From: Acrocarpospora corrugata
GTDB lineage: Bacteria > Actinomycetota > Actinomycetes > Streptosporangiales > Streptosporangiaceae
NCBI RefSeq assembly: GCF_009687845.1
Contig: NZ_BLAD01000048.1
Location: forward strand, 123,358-186,055
Direction of reading: 5' to 3'
DNA length: 62,698 nucleotides
Each line of letters opens with the position of its first letter. Position 1 is the stretch's first letter. The notes below the pieces were generated by a model. The model was not told where the DNA came from. It saw only the letters and a list, made by a program, of their open reading frames with translations, and did not search any database. This document shows positions 34,035 to 43,053 of this stretch, piece by piece. The position numbers and the translations under genes are program-made.

Positions 34035-35045
34035 ATGACCACTCCCGATCGCAACCGCGTCCAGCTACCCGGAATAAGCTCCCGCGCGTATGAACACCCC
34101 GCGGACCGGTCCGCCCTGGTCGCGATGCGCTCGCTGTCCGGGTTCGACTCGGTGTTGAAGCGCATGTCCGGGCTGTTCAGCGAGCGCCGCCTGCGCCTGA
34201 TGTTCCTGGCCTCCGCGGTTCGCACGTCCGAGACCCAGTTCCGCGCGCTGTACGACATGGGCCGCGACAGCGCCTACATCCTCGACCTGCACCGCATCCC
34301 CGAGATCTACGTCCAGCAGAGCCCCAGGGCGACCGCGATGGCGATCGGCTTCGACGAGCCGTTCATCGTGGTGTCCACCGGCCTGCTGGACCTGATGGAC
34401 GAGGAGGAGCTCCGCTTCGTCATCGGCCACGAGACCTCACACATCCTGTCCGGCCACGCTGTGTACGGCACGATGCTGCAGATCCTGACCCAGCTCGCCA
34501 CCCGGGTGGCCTGGATCCCGCTCGGCTACATCGGCCTGCGCGTGATCGTCGCCGCCCTGGAGGAATGGGCCCGCAAGGCCGAGATGTCCGCCGACCGTGG
34601 CGGCCTGCTCGCCGGCCAGGACCCCGACGCCGCGCTCCGCGCCCTGATGAAGCTGGCGGGCGGCTCCCGCCTGCACGAGATGAACATCGAGGCGTTCCTG
34701 GACCAGGCCCGGGAGTACGACACGGCCGGCGACGTCCGCGACGGCCTGCTCAAGGTCCTCAACCTGCTCGGCACCACCCACCCGTTCGCGGTCACCCGGG
34801 TCGCCGAACTCGACCGCTGGCGCCGGGCCGGCGAATACGACGCGATCCTGGCCGGGAACTACCCGCGCCGCGAGGACGACGGCAACGCCAAGATCTCCGA
34901 GGAGGTCAAGGCCGCCGCCAACTCCTACCGCGAGTCGTGGGCCCAGTCCCAGGACCCGTTCATCGGCGTGCTCCGCGACGTCGCCGAGGGCGCGGTGAAC
35001 GCGGGTGAGCGCATCTTCAACCGCTTCGCCCGCCGGGAGAACTAG
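34035..35045 (+). CDS. M48-family metallopeptidase
   Basis: A 336-residue zinc peptidase of the HtpX/M48 type. The motif HETSH in FVIGHETSHILSGHAVYG supplies two zinc ligands and the catalytic Glu; the third ligand Glu is in EEWARKAEMSADRGGL. A hydrophobic stretch WIPLGYIGLRVIVAAL may associate with the membrane. I prefer the ATG at 34035 because TAGCAT ends seven bases before it and no ribosome site exists, which suggests a leaderless message; an ATG at 34026 is also in frame. The first residues (GISSRAYEHPADRSALVA) recur in actinobacterial homologues. The substrate is unknown. Confidence 0.87.
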   Translation: MTTPDRNRVQLPGISSRAYEHPADRSALVAMRSLSGFDSVLKRMSGLFSERRLRLMFLASAVRTSETQFRALYDMGRDSAYILDLHRIPEIYVQQSPRATAMAIGFDEPFIVVSTGLLDLMDEEELRFVIGHETSHILSGHAVYGTMLQILTQLATRVAWIPLGYIGLRVIVAALEEWARKAEMSADRGGLLAGQDPDAALRALMKLAGGSRLHEMNIEAFLDQAREYDTAGDVRDGLLKVLNLLGTTHPFAVTRVAELDRWRRAGEYDAILAGNYPRREDDGNAKISEEVKAAANSYRESWAQSQDPFIGVLRDVAEGAVNAGERIFNRFARREN

Positions 35046-35089
35046 CCGGAGGGAGCTCCCCGCGGGGCTCCCTTCCTAGCCGAACGTTT

Positions 35090-36949
35090 CTAGACGAACA
35101 GCGCGATGGCCCGTACGGCGGCGGCGCACAACGCCACGAACCCGCCCAGCACAGCGAGCGCCCGGAGCCCTTCCCGCCGCATGTCGGGCAGCTCAGCCCC
35201 GATCCGCTCGACCTCGCGCCCGATGATACCGCCGCACACCACCCCGAACACCACCCCCGCCACCGTGACCGGCACCGGCTGATTCCACCAGTCCGGCGCC
35301 AGCCGCCCGCCCCCGGTCAGCCAGAGCGTGGCGAACGCGGCCACCCCGGCCGGTACGCCCGGCCAGGCCAGGGCGGCGAGCAGCGACCCGGCCAGGGTCA
35401 GCGGGAACGACGCCACCCGGAGCACGCTGCGGACCTTCGCGGACCGCCGCCTCCGGACCAGCCAGTGCCCGCTCCACAGCGCCCTGGTCAGCACCACGAA
35501 CGTCCCGGTGATCGCGAAGGTGGACACCGGGTAGACGACGGACACCACCACGCACGGCACCGCCAGCGTGGCCAGCACGGCCAGGGCCGCGTTCCCGGTC
35601 GGAATCCCCGAGCCCACCTCGACGACCGCCTCGGCGGCGAGCGCGGACTCGGCCTCCGCACCGGCCCGGCTCCGGCCACCGGCGGCGCGGGACCCCGATT
35701 CGGGCTCCGCCGCCGCCCGGCCCCGGCCACCGGTCGCGCGGGCGGCCGATTCGGGCTCCGCGTTGCCCCGGCCCCGGGTCGGGCGGGCATTCGATTCCGG
35801 CTCGGTGGCGGCCCGGCCCCGGGTCGCGCGGGCGTTCGATTCTGGCTCGGTGGCGCCCCGGCCACGACCGCCGGTCGCGCGGGCGTTCGCTTCAGGTTCC
35901 GTGGCGCCCCGGCCCCGGGTCGTGCGCGAGGCGGATTCGGACTCCCCGGCCGCCCGGTTCCGGCCCCCGGTCGCGCGGGAAGCCTTCCGGTTCGCCGGGC
36001 CGGAGGGCTTGGCCGCCTCCGAGGGGCCTTCGGCTTCGTCCCCTCTTGGGGATTTCTTGACGTCCTTCTTCCGCCCGAACAAGCGGAATCCCGGCTCGTC
36101 CTCTTCCTCTTCCGGCTCTTCGGGCTCCGGCTCGTCCGCCTCGGCTGGGGCGATCGCCCGCGCCAGGCGGTGCAGCCGGTCGGCGAGCAGGGCGGCGGTC
36201 GGGCGCTTGGCCGGTTCCCGGTTGAGAGCGGCCCTGATCAGTGGCAGCAGCGCCGCCGGCACGCCCTTGAGGTCGGCCTGACCGTGCAGGATCGCGTACA
36301 TCTGGGACTCGACCGTCCCCCGCCCGAAAGTGGGCCGCCCGGTCGCCGCGAAAGCCACCGTCGCCGCCCAGGCGTGCACATCGGCGGGCTCCCCCACCAC
36401 CTCATCGGCGAACAACTCGGGGGCCGCGTAACCCGGAGTGCCGAGAAAGGTGCCGGTCCTGGTGAGCCGGGTCGCGTCCAGAACCTGCGCGATCCCGAAG
36501 TCGATCAGAACCGGGCCGTCCTCACCGATCAGCACATTGGCCGGTTTGAGGTCCCGATGCACCACCCCGGCCGCGTGAATGATCGCCAGCGCCGTCGCCA
36601 GCCCCTGCGCGACCGAGACCAGCTCACCCTGGGCCAGCGGCCCGCGCCGCCGGACCGCGTCGAGCAGCGTCTCCCCCTTGATGTGCTCCATCACCAGATA
36701 CGGCCGATCACCGGACAGATCGGCGTCCAGCACCTGGGCCACGTAGGGGCTCTCGACCCGGCGCAGCGCGCGCACCTCACGGTCGAGACGTAATCGGGCC
36801 TCCGCGTCGTCCTCGATCGGATCGCGGAGCATCTTCAGGGCGACCTGCTCGCCGCGCCGGGTGGACGCGAGGTAGACCTCGCCCATGCCGCCACGGCCCA
36901 GCCGCTCCAGCAGCGCGTACGGGCCGACCCGCCCCAGACGTCCACCCAT
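35090..36949 (-). CDS. Membrane Ser/Thr protein kinase with repeat-rich linker
   Basis: A 619-residue Pkn-type kinase. The catalytic domain (1-265) has glycine loop GRGGMGEV (18-25), Lys39, HRDLKPANVL (131-140), DFG (150-152) and APE (176-178), so it should be active. Residues 267-325 are acidic then basic. Residues 325-437 consist of seven degenerate units of 15-17 residues such as RATGGRGRGATEPESNA. The C-terminal 165 residues contain four or five hydrophobic helices. There is no PASTA domain. The kinase would sit in the cytoplasm on a flexible arm. The sensor and target are unknown. Start at the ATG at 36949. Confidence 0.88.
   Translation of the reverse strand: MGGRLGRVGPYALLERLGRGGMGEVYLASTRRGEQVALKMLRDPIEDDAEARLRLDREVRALRRVESPYVAQVLDADLSGDRPYLVMEHIKGETLLDAVRRRGPLAQGELVSVAQGLATALAIIHAAGVVHRDLKPANVLIGEDGPVLIDFGIAQVLDATRLTRTGTFLGTPGYAAPELFADEVVGEPADVHAWAATVAFAATGRPTFGRGTVESQMYAILHGQADLKGVPAALLPLIRAALNREPAKRPTAALLADRLHRLARAIAPAEADEPEPEEPEEEEDEPGFRLFGRKKDVKKSPRGDEAEGPSEAAKPSGPANRKASRATGGRNRAAGESESASRTTRGRGATEPEANARATGGRGRGATEPESNARATRGRAATEPESNARPTRGRGNAEPESAARATGGRGRAAAEPESGSRAAGGRSRAGAEAESALAAEAVVEVGSGIPTGNAALAVLATLAVPCVVVSVVYPVSTFAITGTFVVLTRALWSGHWLVRRRRSAKVRSVLRVASFPLTLAGSLLAALAWPGVPAGVAAFATLWLTGGGRLAPDWWNQPVPVTVAGVVFGVVCGGIIGREVERIGAELPDMRREGLRALAVLGGFVALCAAAVRAIALFV
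35639..35977 (-). repeat. Coding repeat array in the Ser/Thr kinase linker
   Basis: Seven imperfect units of about 45-51 bases encode R-x-T-x-G-R-x-R-x-x-x-E-P/S-E-S-x-x. The DNA copies are similar enough (recurring GGGCGTTCG and GGCTCGGTGGC-type blocks) to allow recombination and length change. Confidence 0.75.
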
Positions 36950-37002
36950 AGGGTCGCCCACGCTAGTGGACCCTCCCGGCAATTCGCGGGAGGCACGCCG
37001 TG

Positions 37003-37446
37003 TCACGCGGGTTGCGGCACCGACGCGCCCGATTTGGCCTCCCGGCGACGCCCGAAAAGCAGGTAGTCGAGGCTGATCCGGCCCGGCCCGGCCACCGCCA
37101 GCAGCAGCGCGACCGCGCCGAGCGCCAGCACCAGTTCGAAGCCGGAGTTGGCCAGCAGGATGCCGTTGCCAGCGTGCACGAAGATGAGCGCGCCCGCCAT
37201 CAGCACGAACAGCGCGGTCCCGGCCAGCATGGTCAGCAGCCCCAGCACCAGCAGGATCCCGCCGCCCAACTCGGCGATGATCGCGAAATAGGCCGAGATC
37301 CGCGGCGCCGGAATGCTCCAGTCCGCGAAGCCCTTCGCCGTCGCCTCCACCCCCCGCTGGTATTTGGCCCACCCGTGCCCGATGAAGACGACCCCCAGCG
37401 CCACCCGCCCGACCAGCGCGGCCAGGTCGTAGAGGGCGCGTCTCAC
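37003..37446 (-). CDS. DoxX-family membrane protein
   Basis: A 147-residue protein with four hydrophobic helices. The opening ALYDLAALVGRVALGVVFIGHGWAKYQ and the helix ISAYFAIIAELGGGILLVLGLLT are typical of the DoxX/SURF4-like family, implicated in redox and thiol homeostasis in actinobacteria. The start is a GTG at 37446 that overlaps the TGA of the small upstream gene, so the two are coupled. The kinase gene follows downstream after 53 bases, on the same strand. Confidence 0.85.
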   Translation of the reverse strand: MRRALYDLAALVGRVALGVVFIGHGWAKYQRGVEATAKGFADWSIPAPRISAYFAIIAELGGGILLVLGLLTMLAGTALFVLMAGALIFVHAGNGILLANSGFELVLALGAVALLLAVAGPGRISLDYLLFGRRREAKSGASVPQPA

Positions 37447-37625
37447 CGGCTTTCCCCGACCGGCTCGTCGAGCAGCCTTTCCAGGTCGACGCCCGGTTCC
37501 GCGGGCAGTTTCTTCCGGCCGTTCCTGCGCCAGTTCAGGTGGCCGTGACTCTCCAGCAGCAGCAACAGCCGGTCGGCGATGACCAGTACCACCACCGCGA
37601 AGCCCAGTGCGATAAGTACATCCAT
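37443..37625 (-). CDS. Small single-pass membrane protein
   Basis: A 60-residue protein with one hydrophobic helix (VLIALGFAVVVLVIADRLLLLLE), followed by a basic stretch and an acidic tail. No family is recognised. The coupling to the DoxX gene by a GTGA overlap supports it being real and perhaps a DoxX partner. The start is the ATG at 37625, or a GTG two codons upstream. Confidence 0.6.
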   Translation of the reverse strand: MDVLIALGFAVVVLVIADRLLLLLESHGHLNWRRNGRKKLPAEPGVDLERLLDEPVGESR

Positions 37626-37755
37626 AACCACAAGTGAAGGTGACGCTACGGAAAGCCACCGGTAGCGACACGCGCCCAGGCGCTAGTGACCGCCAAGTCG
37701 TTCCCAAGCCCATTACGTCACTCTTTGATCAGGCCGTCGTCGGTTGGAGGAACAC

Positions 37756-38403
37756 ATGAGCGGGACCATCACCGCGGTCGTGGCGGACCAGCATCCGCTG
37801 TACGCGGAGGGAATGCGCTTCGCGCTGGAGCGCGAGACCGGCATCACCGTGATCGGGACCGCCAGTGACGCCCTCGACGCGCTCCGGCTCGCCGTCCGCC
37901 TGCACCCGGATGTAGTGCTCATCGATCTGGGCATGCTGGACGCGCTGGACTACCTGAGCCGTCGCTGCCCGGACGTCCGGGTGCTGGCGCTGGGGAGCTC
38001 CGACGAGGGCGACCTGGTCACGGCCCTGCGCGCGGGCGCCCAGGGTTACCTGCTGAAGGGCACCAGCCCCGGCGAGATCGCGGCGGCGGTGCGCTCGGTG
38101 GCGCTCGGCCACATGGTGTTCGGCCGGGGGCTGGGGCCGAGTGTGCTGACCCGGATGACCAGCCGGGGCCAGAGCAGCCCTTTTCCCGGCCTGACCCAGC
38201 GTGAGCACGAGGTGCTGGAGCGGCTGGCGGACGGCCGCTCCAACGCCGAGATCGCCCGCGAACTACACCTGGCGCCCAAGACGGTGCGCAACCACGTCAG
38301 CAACGTGCTGACCAAGCTGGAGGCGGCCAGCAGGGTGGACGCCGCCCTGCTGGCCCGAGACGCGGGCCTGGGCTCCCGGCGGCTGGTGGGGGCGGCGGTC
38401 TAG
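37756..38403 (+). CDS. Orphan LuxR-type response regulator
   Basis: A 215-residue regulator. The receiver has candidate phosphoacceptor Asp57 in [11 protein letters not shown] and Lys in GYLLKGTSP, but its acidic pocket reads VADQHP, with one Asp where most receivers have two. The LuxR domain is [22 protein letters not shown] with [17 protein letters not shown]. The ATG at 37756 follows GGAGGAACAC. No histidine kinase gene is adjacent. The reduced acidic pocket may mean it responds to another signal. It converges on proA with a four-base overlap. Confidence 0.9.
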   Translation: MSGTITAVVADQHPLYAEGMRFALERETGITVIGTASDALDALRLAVRLHPDVVLIDLGMLDALDYLSRRCPDVRVLALGSSDEGDLVTALRAGAQGYLLKGTSPGEIAAAVRSVALGHMVFGRGLGPSVLTRMTSRGQSSPFPGLTQREHEVLERLADGRSNAEIARELHLAPKTVRNHVSNVLTKLEAASRVDAALLARDAGLGSRRLVGAAV

Positions 38404-39647
38404 GCCCGGATGTGCCCGTCCCCCGTGAAGATCCACTTGGTGGAGGTCAGCTCGGGCAGGCCCATCGGGCCGCGCGAGTGCAGTTTCTGGGTGGAGATGC
38501 CGATCTCCGCGCCGAACCCGAACTCGCCGCCGTCAGTGAAGCGGGTGGACGCGTTCACGGCCACCGCCGCCGAGTCGACCAGTGCCACGAAGCGGCGGGC
38601 GGCCGGCTGGGAGCGGGTGATGATGGCGTCGGTGTGCCCCGAGCCGTATCGGCGGATGTGGGCGACGGCGTCGTCCAGGGAGCCGACCACGGCCGCCGCG
38701 ATGTCCAGGGACAGGTATTCGGCGAAGAAGTCCTCTTCCGTGGCGGGAACCACGTCAGGACTGTACGCGGCGACCGCCATGTCACCGTGCACGGTGACGC
38801 CCTCGTTCTTGAGAACCGCCAGCGCCTTCGGCACGAACTCGTCGGCGATGTCGGCGTGCACCAGGAAGGTCTCGGCCGCGTTGCAGACCGAGGGGCGCTG
38901 GACCTTCGCGTTCACCAGGATCGACAGCGCCATGTCCTGATCGGCGTCAGCGTCCACGTACACGTGGCAGGTGCCGACGCCGGTCTCGATCACGGGGACG
39001 GTGGACTCCTCCACCACGCTGCTGATCAGGGACGCGCCGCCGCGCGGGATCAGCACGTCCACCAGGCCGCGCGCCCGCATCAGCTCCTTGACCGAGTCCC
39101 GGGTCAGGCCGGGCACCAACTGCACCGCCCCGGCGGGCACCTCGGTCCCGGCGAGAGCCTCCTGCATGATCCGCACCAGCACCGTGTTGGACTCGTACGC
39201 GCTCGACGAGCCGCGCAGCAGCACGGCGTTGCCGCTCTTCAGGCAGAGCGCCGCCGCGTCCACGGTCACGTTCGGGCGGCCCTCGTAGATGATGCCGATC
39301 ACGCCCAGCGGCACCCGCAGCTGCCGCAGTTCGAGGCCGTTGGGCAGGGTGCTGCCGCGGACCACCTCGCCGACCGGGTCCGGCAGGTCGGCCACCTCGC
39401 GGACCGCGTCCGCGATCTTCGCCACCCGGGCCACGTCCAGCCGCAGCCGGTCGATCATCGCCTCGGACGTGCCGCCCTCGCGGGCCTTGGCGACGTCCTC
39501 GGCGTTGGCGGCCACGATCTCGTCCGCCCTGGCCACCAGTGCGTCCGCGAGGGCGCGCAGGGCACGGTCCTTCGGGGCGCGCGGCAGCGGAGCCAGCAGC
39601 TGGGCGGCGTCCTTCGCCGCCTGGGCGACCTTCAGAAACTCACTCAT
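38400..39647 (-). CDS. proA: Gamma-glutamyl phosphate reductase
   Basis: A 415-residue enzyme of the usual ProA length that reduces glutamyl 5-phosphate to glutamate semialdehyde in proline synthesis. The catalytic Cys lies in [47 protein letters not shown] is the NADPH-binding region. The ATG at 39647 is preceded by GGAGGTATCCGCG. It lies directly downstream of proB in the same operon. Confidence 0.96.
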   Translation of the reverse strand: MSEFLKVAQAAKDAAQLLAPLPRAPKDRALRALADALVARADEIVAANAEDVAKAREGGTSEAMIDRLRLDVARVAKIADAVREVADLPDPVGEVVRGSTLPNGLELRQLRVPLGVIGIIYEGRPNVTVDAAALCLKSGNAVLLRGSSSAYESNTVLVRIMQEALAGTEVPAGAVQLVPGLTRDSVKELMRARGLVDVLIPRGGASLISSVVEESTVPVIETGVGTCHVYVDADADQDMALSILVNAKVQRPSVCNAAETFLVHADIADEFVPKALAVLKNEGVTVHGDMAVAAYSPDVVPATEEDFFAEYLSLDIAAAVVGSLDDAVAHIRRYGSGHTDAIITRSQPAARRFVALVDSAAVAVNASTRFTDGGEFGFGAEIGISTQKLHSRGPMGLPELTSTKWIFTGDGHIRA

Positions 39648-39661
39648 CGCGGATACCTCCA

Positions 39662-40768
39662 TTACAGGATGACGATGTCGTCACGGTGGATCAGTTCGCG
39701 TTCGTATTCGGGGCCGAGGGCGCTGGCCAGTTCGCGGGTGGATCGGCCGAGCAGGTCGGGGATCTCCGCGGCGTCGAAGTTGACCAGGCCGCGGGCCACC
39801 GGGTGGCCGTGCGGGCCGTACAGGTCGACGGGGTCGCCGGCCGCGAAATCGCCCTCAACCTTCAGTACACCGGCGGGCAGCAGCGACATACGGCGCTCGA
39901 CAACCGCCTCGACCGCTCCGGAGTCCAGGTGCAGCCGCCCCCGGCCGGTGGCGGCGTGCGCCAGCCAGAGCAGCCGGGTGCCGGGGTGCCGGCCGCCCGG
40001 ATGGAAGTAAGTGCCGACGTCGGCGCCGGCCAGCGCGTGCGCGGCGTGCGCGGCCGCGGTGAGCACCACGGGGACGCCCGCACCTGTGGCGATCTTGGCG
40101 GCCTGCACCTTCGTGACCATGCCGCCGGTGCCGACGCTGCCGCCGCTGCCGAGCTCCACACCGTCCAGGTCCTCAGGGCCGCGCACTTCCGCGATCCTGG
40201 CCGAGCCGGGCTTGCGCGGGTCGCCGTCGTAGAGCGCGTCCACGTCGGAGAGCAGGACCATCGCGTCCGCGTGGGTCAGGTGCGCGACCAGGGCGGCCAG
40301 GCGGTCGTTGTCGCCGAACCGGATCTCGTCGGTGGCCACCGTGTCGTTCTCGTTGACCACCGGCACGATGCCGAGCTCCAGCAGCCGGGCCAGGGTGCGC
40401 TGGGCGTTGCGGTGGTGCGAGCGGCGCATCATGTCGTCGGCGGTGAGCAGGACCTGGCCGACGCGCAAGCCGTACCGGGCGAAGGAGGAGGTGTAGCGGG
40501 CGATCAGGACGCCCTGGCCGACCGAGGCGGCGGCCTGCTGGGTGGCCAGGTCCTTGGGCCGGGCCCGCAGGCCGAGCGGGCCGAGCCCGGCCGCGATCGC
40601 GCCGGACGAGACCAGGACGACCTGGGTGCCCGTCTGGCGGCGGGCGGCCAGCACGTCGACCAGTGCGTCCACCCGGTCGACGTCGATCATGCCCTGCGGG
40701 GTGGTCAGCGAGGACGAGCCCACTTTGACCACCATCCGCGCCGCGGTGCGGACCCTGTCCCTGGCCAC
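39662..40768 (-). CDS. proB: Glutamate 5-kinase
   Basis: A 368-residue ProB with an N-terminal amino-acid kinase domain ([49 protein letters not shown]) and a C-terminal PUA domain. It phosphorylates glutamate in the first step of proline synthesis and is normally feedback-inhibited by proline. The GTG at 40768 follows AAGGAGTCAC. Its stop lies 14 bases before the proA start. It follows obg by eight bases. Confidence 0.96.
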   Translation of the reverse strand: MARDRVRTAARMVVKVGSSSLTTPQGMIDVDRVDALVDVLAARRQTGTQVVLVSSGAIAAGLGPLGLRARPKDLATQQAAASVGQGVLIARYTSSFARYGLRVGQVLLTADDMMRRSHHRNAQRTLARLLELGIVPVVNENDTVATDEIRFGDNDRLAALVAHLTHADAMVLLSDVDALYDGDPRKPGSARIAEVRGPEDLDGVELGSGGSVGTGGMVTKVQAAKIATGAGVPVVLTAAAHAAHALAGADVGTYFHPGGRHPGTRLLWLAHAATGRGRLHLDSGAVEAVVERRMSLLPAGVLKVEGDFAAGDPVDLYGPHGHPVARGLVNFDAAEIPDLLGRSTRELASALGPEYERELIHRDDIVIL

Positions 40769-40776
40769 GTGACTCC

Positions 40777-42126
40777 TTACAGTCGGCTGTCGGAGCCCCG
40801 GGGGCCGCCGATGCGGGTCTGAGCGGCCTCCGAGGGCCGCCAGTCGAAGATATAGCCGTTCTCCATGGACCCGATGACGACCTCCACCCCCACCTCGGCG
40901 CCCGCCTCGATGAGCGCCTCCTCGACGCCGAGCCGCTCCAGCCGATCGGCCAGGTAGCCGACGGCCTCGTCGTTGGTGAAGTCGGTCTGCCGGATCCAGC
41001 GCTCCGGCTTCTCGCCGGTGAGCTGGAACATGACGTCGTTGACCCGGCGCAGCTTGAACCCGGTGTCGCCGAGCTGCTTGGGCCGGATGACCAGCCGGGT
41101 GGGCTCCTCGACCGGCTTCTCGGCGCGGGCCCGCGTCACCATCTCCCCCATCGCGTACGCCAGGGGCGTCAGCCCCTCATGCGACGCGGCGGAGATCTCG
41201 AACACCCGCAGCCCACGCTCGGCCAGCAGCGGCCGGACCAGATCGGCGAGCTCCCGCGCCTCCGGCACGTCCACCTTGTTGAGCACGACCATGCGCGGCC
41301 GATCCTGCAACGACCCGTACGCCTCCAGCTCCGCCTCGATGACGTCGAAGTCGGTGAGCGGATCACGGCCAGGATCCATGGTCGCGCAGTCCAGCACGTG
41401 CACGATCGTGGAGCAGCGCTCGACGTGCCGCAGGAACTCGTGCCCGAGCCCCTTGCCCTCGGACGCTCCGGGGATCAGGCCGGGCACGTCGGCCACCGTG
41501 TAGATGACCTCGCCCGCCGTGACCACGCCCAGGTTCGGGATCAGCGTGGTGAACGGATAGTTGGCGATCTTCGGCCGGGCCGCCGAGAGCGCCGCGATCA
41601 GCGAGGACTTGCCGGCGTTCGGGAAGCCGACCAGCGCGACGTCCGCGACGGTCTTCAGCTCCATCACGATGTCGGACGCGTCGCCCGGCTCGCCCAGCAG
41701 CGCGAACCCGGGCGCCTTGCGCTTGGAGGAGGCCAGGGCCGCGTTGCCAAGACCCCCGAAACCGCCCTGAGCGGCCACGTAACGGGTGCCGGCGCCGATC
41801 AGGTCGACCAGCACCTCCCCGGTCGCCGCGTTCTTCACCACGGTGCCGTTGGGGACCGGCAGGACCAGGTCCTCGCCGTGCGCGCCGTCCCGGTTGGAAC
41901 CCGCGCCCTGCTTGCCGTTGCCCGCCTTGCGGTGCGGCCGGTGGTGGTACTCCAGCAGCGTGGAGGTGTTGGCGTCCACCTCCAGGATCACGTCACCGCC
42001 GGGGCCGCCGTTGCCGCCGTCGGGGCCGCCGAGGGGTTTGAACTTCTCCCGGTGGACGGAAGCGCAGCCGTTGCCGCCGTCACCCGCCTTGATGTGCAAG
42101 ATGACGTGGTCGACGAAATCAGCCAT
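40777..42126 (-). CDS. obg: Obg-family GTPase
   Basis: A 449-residue essential GTPase associated with the 50S subunit and stress signalling. The glycine-rich Obg fold ([20 protein letters not shown], then [14 protein letters not shown]) is at 1-158, followed by a G domain with [11 protein letters not shown] and NKVDVPE, and a C-terminal OCT domain with [20 protein letters not shown]. It is separated from rpmA by a terminator and a second hairpin, so it probably has its own promoter in that gap. obg-proB-proA are then co-transcribed. Confidence 0.97.
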   Translation of the reverse strand: MADFVDHVILHIKAGDGGNGCASVHREKFKPLGGPDGGNGGPGGDVILEVDANTSTLLEYHHRPHRKAGNGKQGAGSNRDGAHGEDLVLPVPNGTVVKNAATGEVLVDLIGAGTRYVAAQGGFGGLGNAALASSKRKAPGFALLGEPGDASDIVMELKTVADVALVGFPNAGKSSLIAALSAARPKIANYPFTTLIPNLGVVTAGEVIYTVADVPGLIPGASEGKGLGHEFLRHVERCSTIVHVLDCATMDPGRDPLTDFDVIEAELEAYGSLQDRPRMVVLNKVDVPEARELADLVRPLLAERGLRVFEISAASHEGLTPLAYAMGEMVTRARAEKPVEEPTRLVIRPKQLGDTGFKLRRVNDVMFQLTGEKPERWIRQTDFTNDEAVGYLADRLERLGVEEALIEAGAEVGVEVVIGSMENGYIFDWRPSEAAQTRIGGPRGSDSRL

Positions 42127-42165
42127 GGCCTGCTTCCTTTATTAATGAGAAATTCGTGATCTGGG

Positions 42166-42207
42166 CAGCCGCAGCGGTGAGTCGCCTGGTCGGCAGCTGT
42201 GCGGCTG
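42166..42207 (-). promoter_or_regulatory. Hairpin in the obg leader
   Basis: CAGCCGCA and TGCGGCTG form a perfect eight-bp stem around a 26-base loop, in the 5' region of obg downstream of the rpmA terminator. It could be leader structure for obg or a regulator site. Confidence 0.4.
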
Positions 42208-42231
42208 TCTATGGAACGGGTTTCTCGTTAA

Positions 42232-42275
42232 TAGAAACGAAACGAGGCGGATCGGAACTCACCGACCCGCCTCGT
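42232..42275 (-). terminator. Rho-independent terminator after rpmA
   Basis: On the minus strand ACGAGGCGG pairs with CCGCCTCGT around a loop that itself contains TCGG/CCGA, followed by TTCGTTTCTATT. It lies 19 bases after the rpmA stop and 106 bases before obg. Confidence 0.75.
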
Positions 42276-42294
42276 CCTCCGGTATGTGCGGGAT

Positions 42295-42552
42295 TTACTC
42301 CGCGACCGGGATGATGCTCACCGCGCGACGTCCGCGCCTGCGACCGAACTGCACGTGGCCCGCGACGAGCGCGAACAGCGTGTCGTCGCCGCCACGGCCG
42401 ACGTTGTCGCCCGGGTGGTGGTGGGTGCCGCGCTGCCGGATGATGATCTCACCGGCGTTCACGAGCTGCCCGCCGAAACGCTTGACTCCCAGACGCTGGG
42501 CGTTGGAGTCGCGGCCGTTCCGGGTGGACGAGGCGCCCTTCTTGTGTGCCAT
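42295..42552 (-). CDS. rpmA: 50S ribosomal protein L27
   Basis: An 85-residue L27. It opens [21 protein letters not shown] directly, without the cleaved N-terminal extension found in firmicutes. [21 protein letters not shown] is the conserved core. It lies six bases downstream of rplU and is followed by a terminator. Confidence 0.98.
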   Translation of the reverse strand: MAHKKGASSTRNGRDSNAQRLGVKRFGGQLVNAGEIIIRQRGTHHHPGDNVGRGGDDTLFALVAGHVQFGRRRGRRAVSIIPVAE

Positions 42553-42558
42553 GACTCC

Positions 42559-42873
42559 CTACTTCCCAGGGTTGATGCCGGTGACCTTCACCTGGGTGTA
42601 CCGCTGGCGGTGCCCCTGGCGCTTCTTGTAACCGGTCTTGTTCTTGTACTTGAGGATGCGGATCTTAGGACCCTTGGTCGCGCCGAGAATTTCGGCGGTC
42701 ACCTGGAACTTGCCGAGCACGGCCGGGTCGGTGGTGACATCGCCGTCGTTGACGACGAGAATCGCCGGCAGCGCAAACGTGGATCCGATCTCACCGGCGA
42801 CCGTGTCCACTTCGATGATGTCTCCCACGGAGACCTTCTGCTGCCTGCCGCCGCAACGAACGATCGCGTACAC
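42559..42873 (-). CDS. rplU: 50S ribosomal protein L21
   Basis: A 104-residue L21. The GTG at 42873 gives the standard N-terminus VYAIVRCGGRQQKVSVGD; an upstream in-frame extension of 14 residues is not typical. KIRILKYKNKTGYKKRQGHRQ is the signature C-terminal region. First gene of the L21-L27 pair. Its leader of about 180 bases separates it from the RNase E/G stop at 43054 and presumably carries the promoter. Confidence 0.97.
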   Translation of the reverse strand: MYAIVRCGGRQQKVSVGDIIEVDTVAGEIGSTFALPAILVVNDGDVTTDPAVLGKFQVTAEILGATKGPKIRILKYKNKTGYKKRQGHRQRYTQVKVTGINPGK

Positions 42874-43053
42874 CGCGGAAACCCTTCTTGTCTGCTGGAT
42901 GCTGCGCCTCGACACCCGATCGCTGGATACGTTGCCGGCGGACCAGGGGAGCGCGCGAAGCCAGGCACGCCACCAGGCGCACCGATTGACAAGGGTACCG
43001 GATTAACGGGACCGAGGTCGAACCGGGCGGAACACCGGAGCTAGGAAGTCTGT

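Noticed and set aside
35639-35977. Possible CRISPR array
   Set aside because: The repeats are degenerate, contiguous and in frame within the kinase gene, with no unique spacers and no cas genes.
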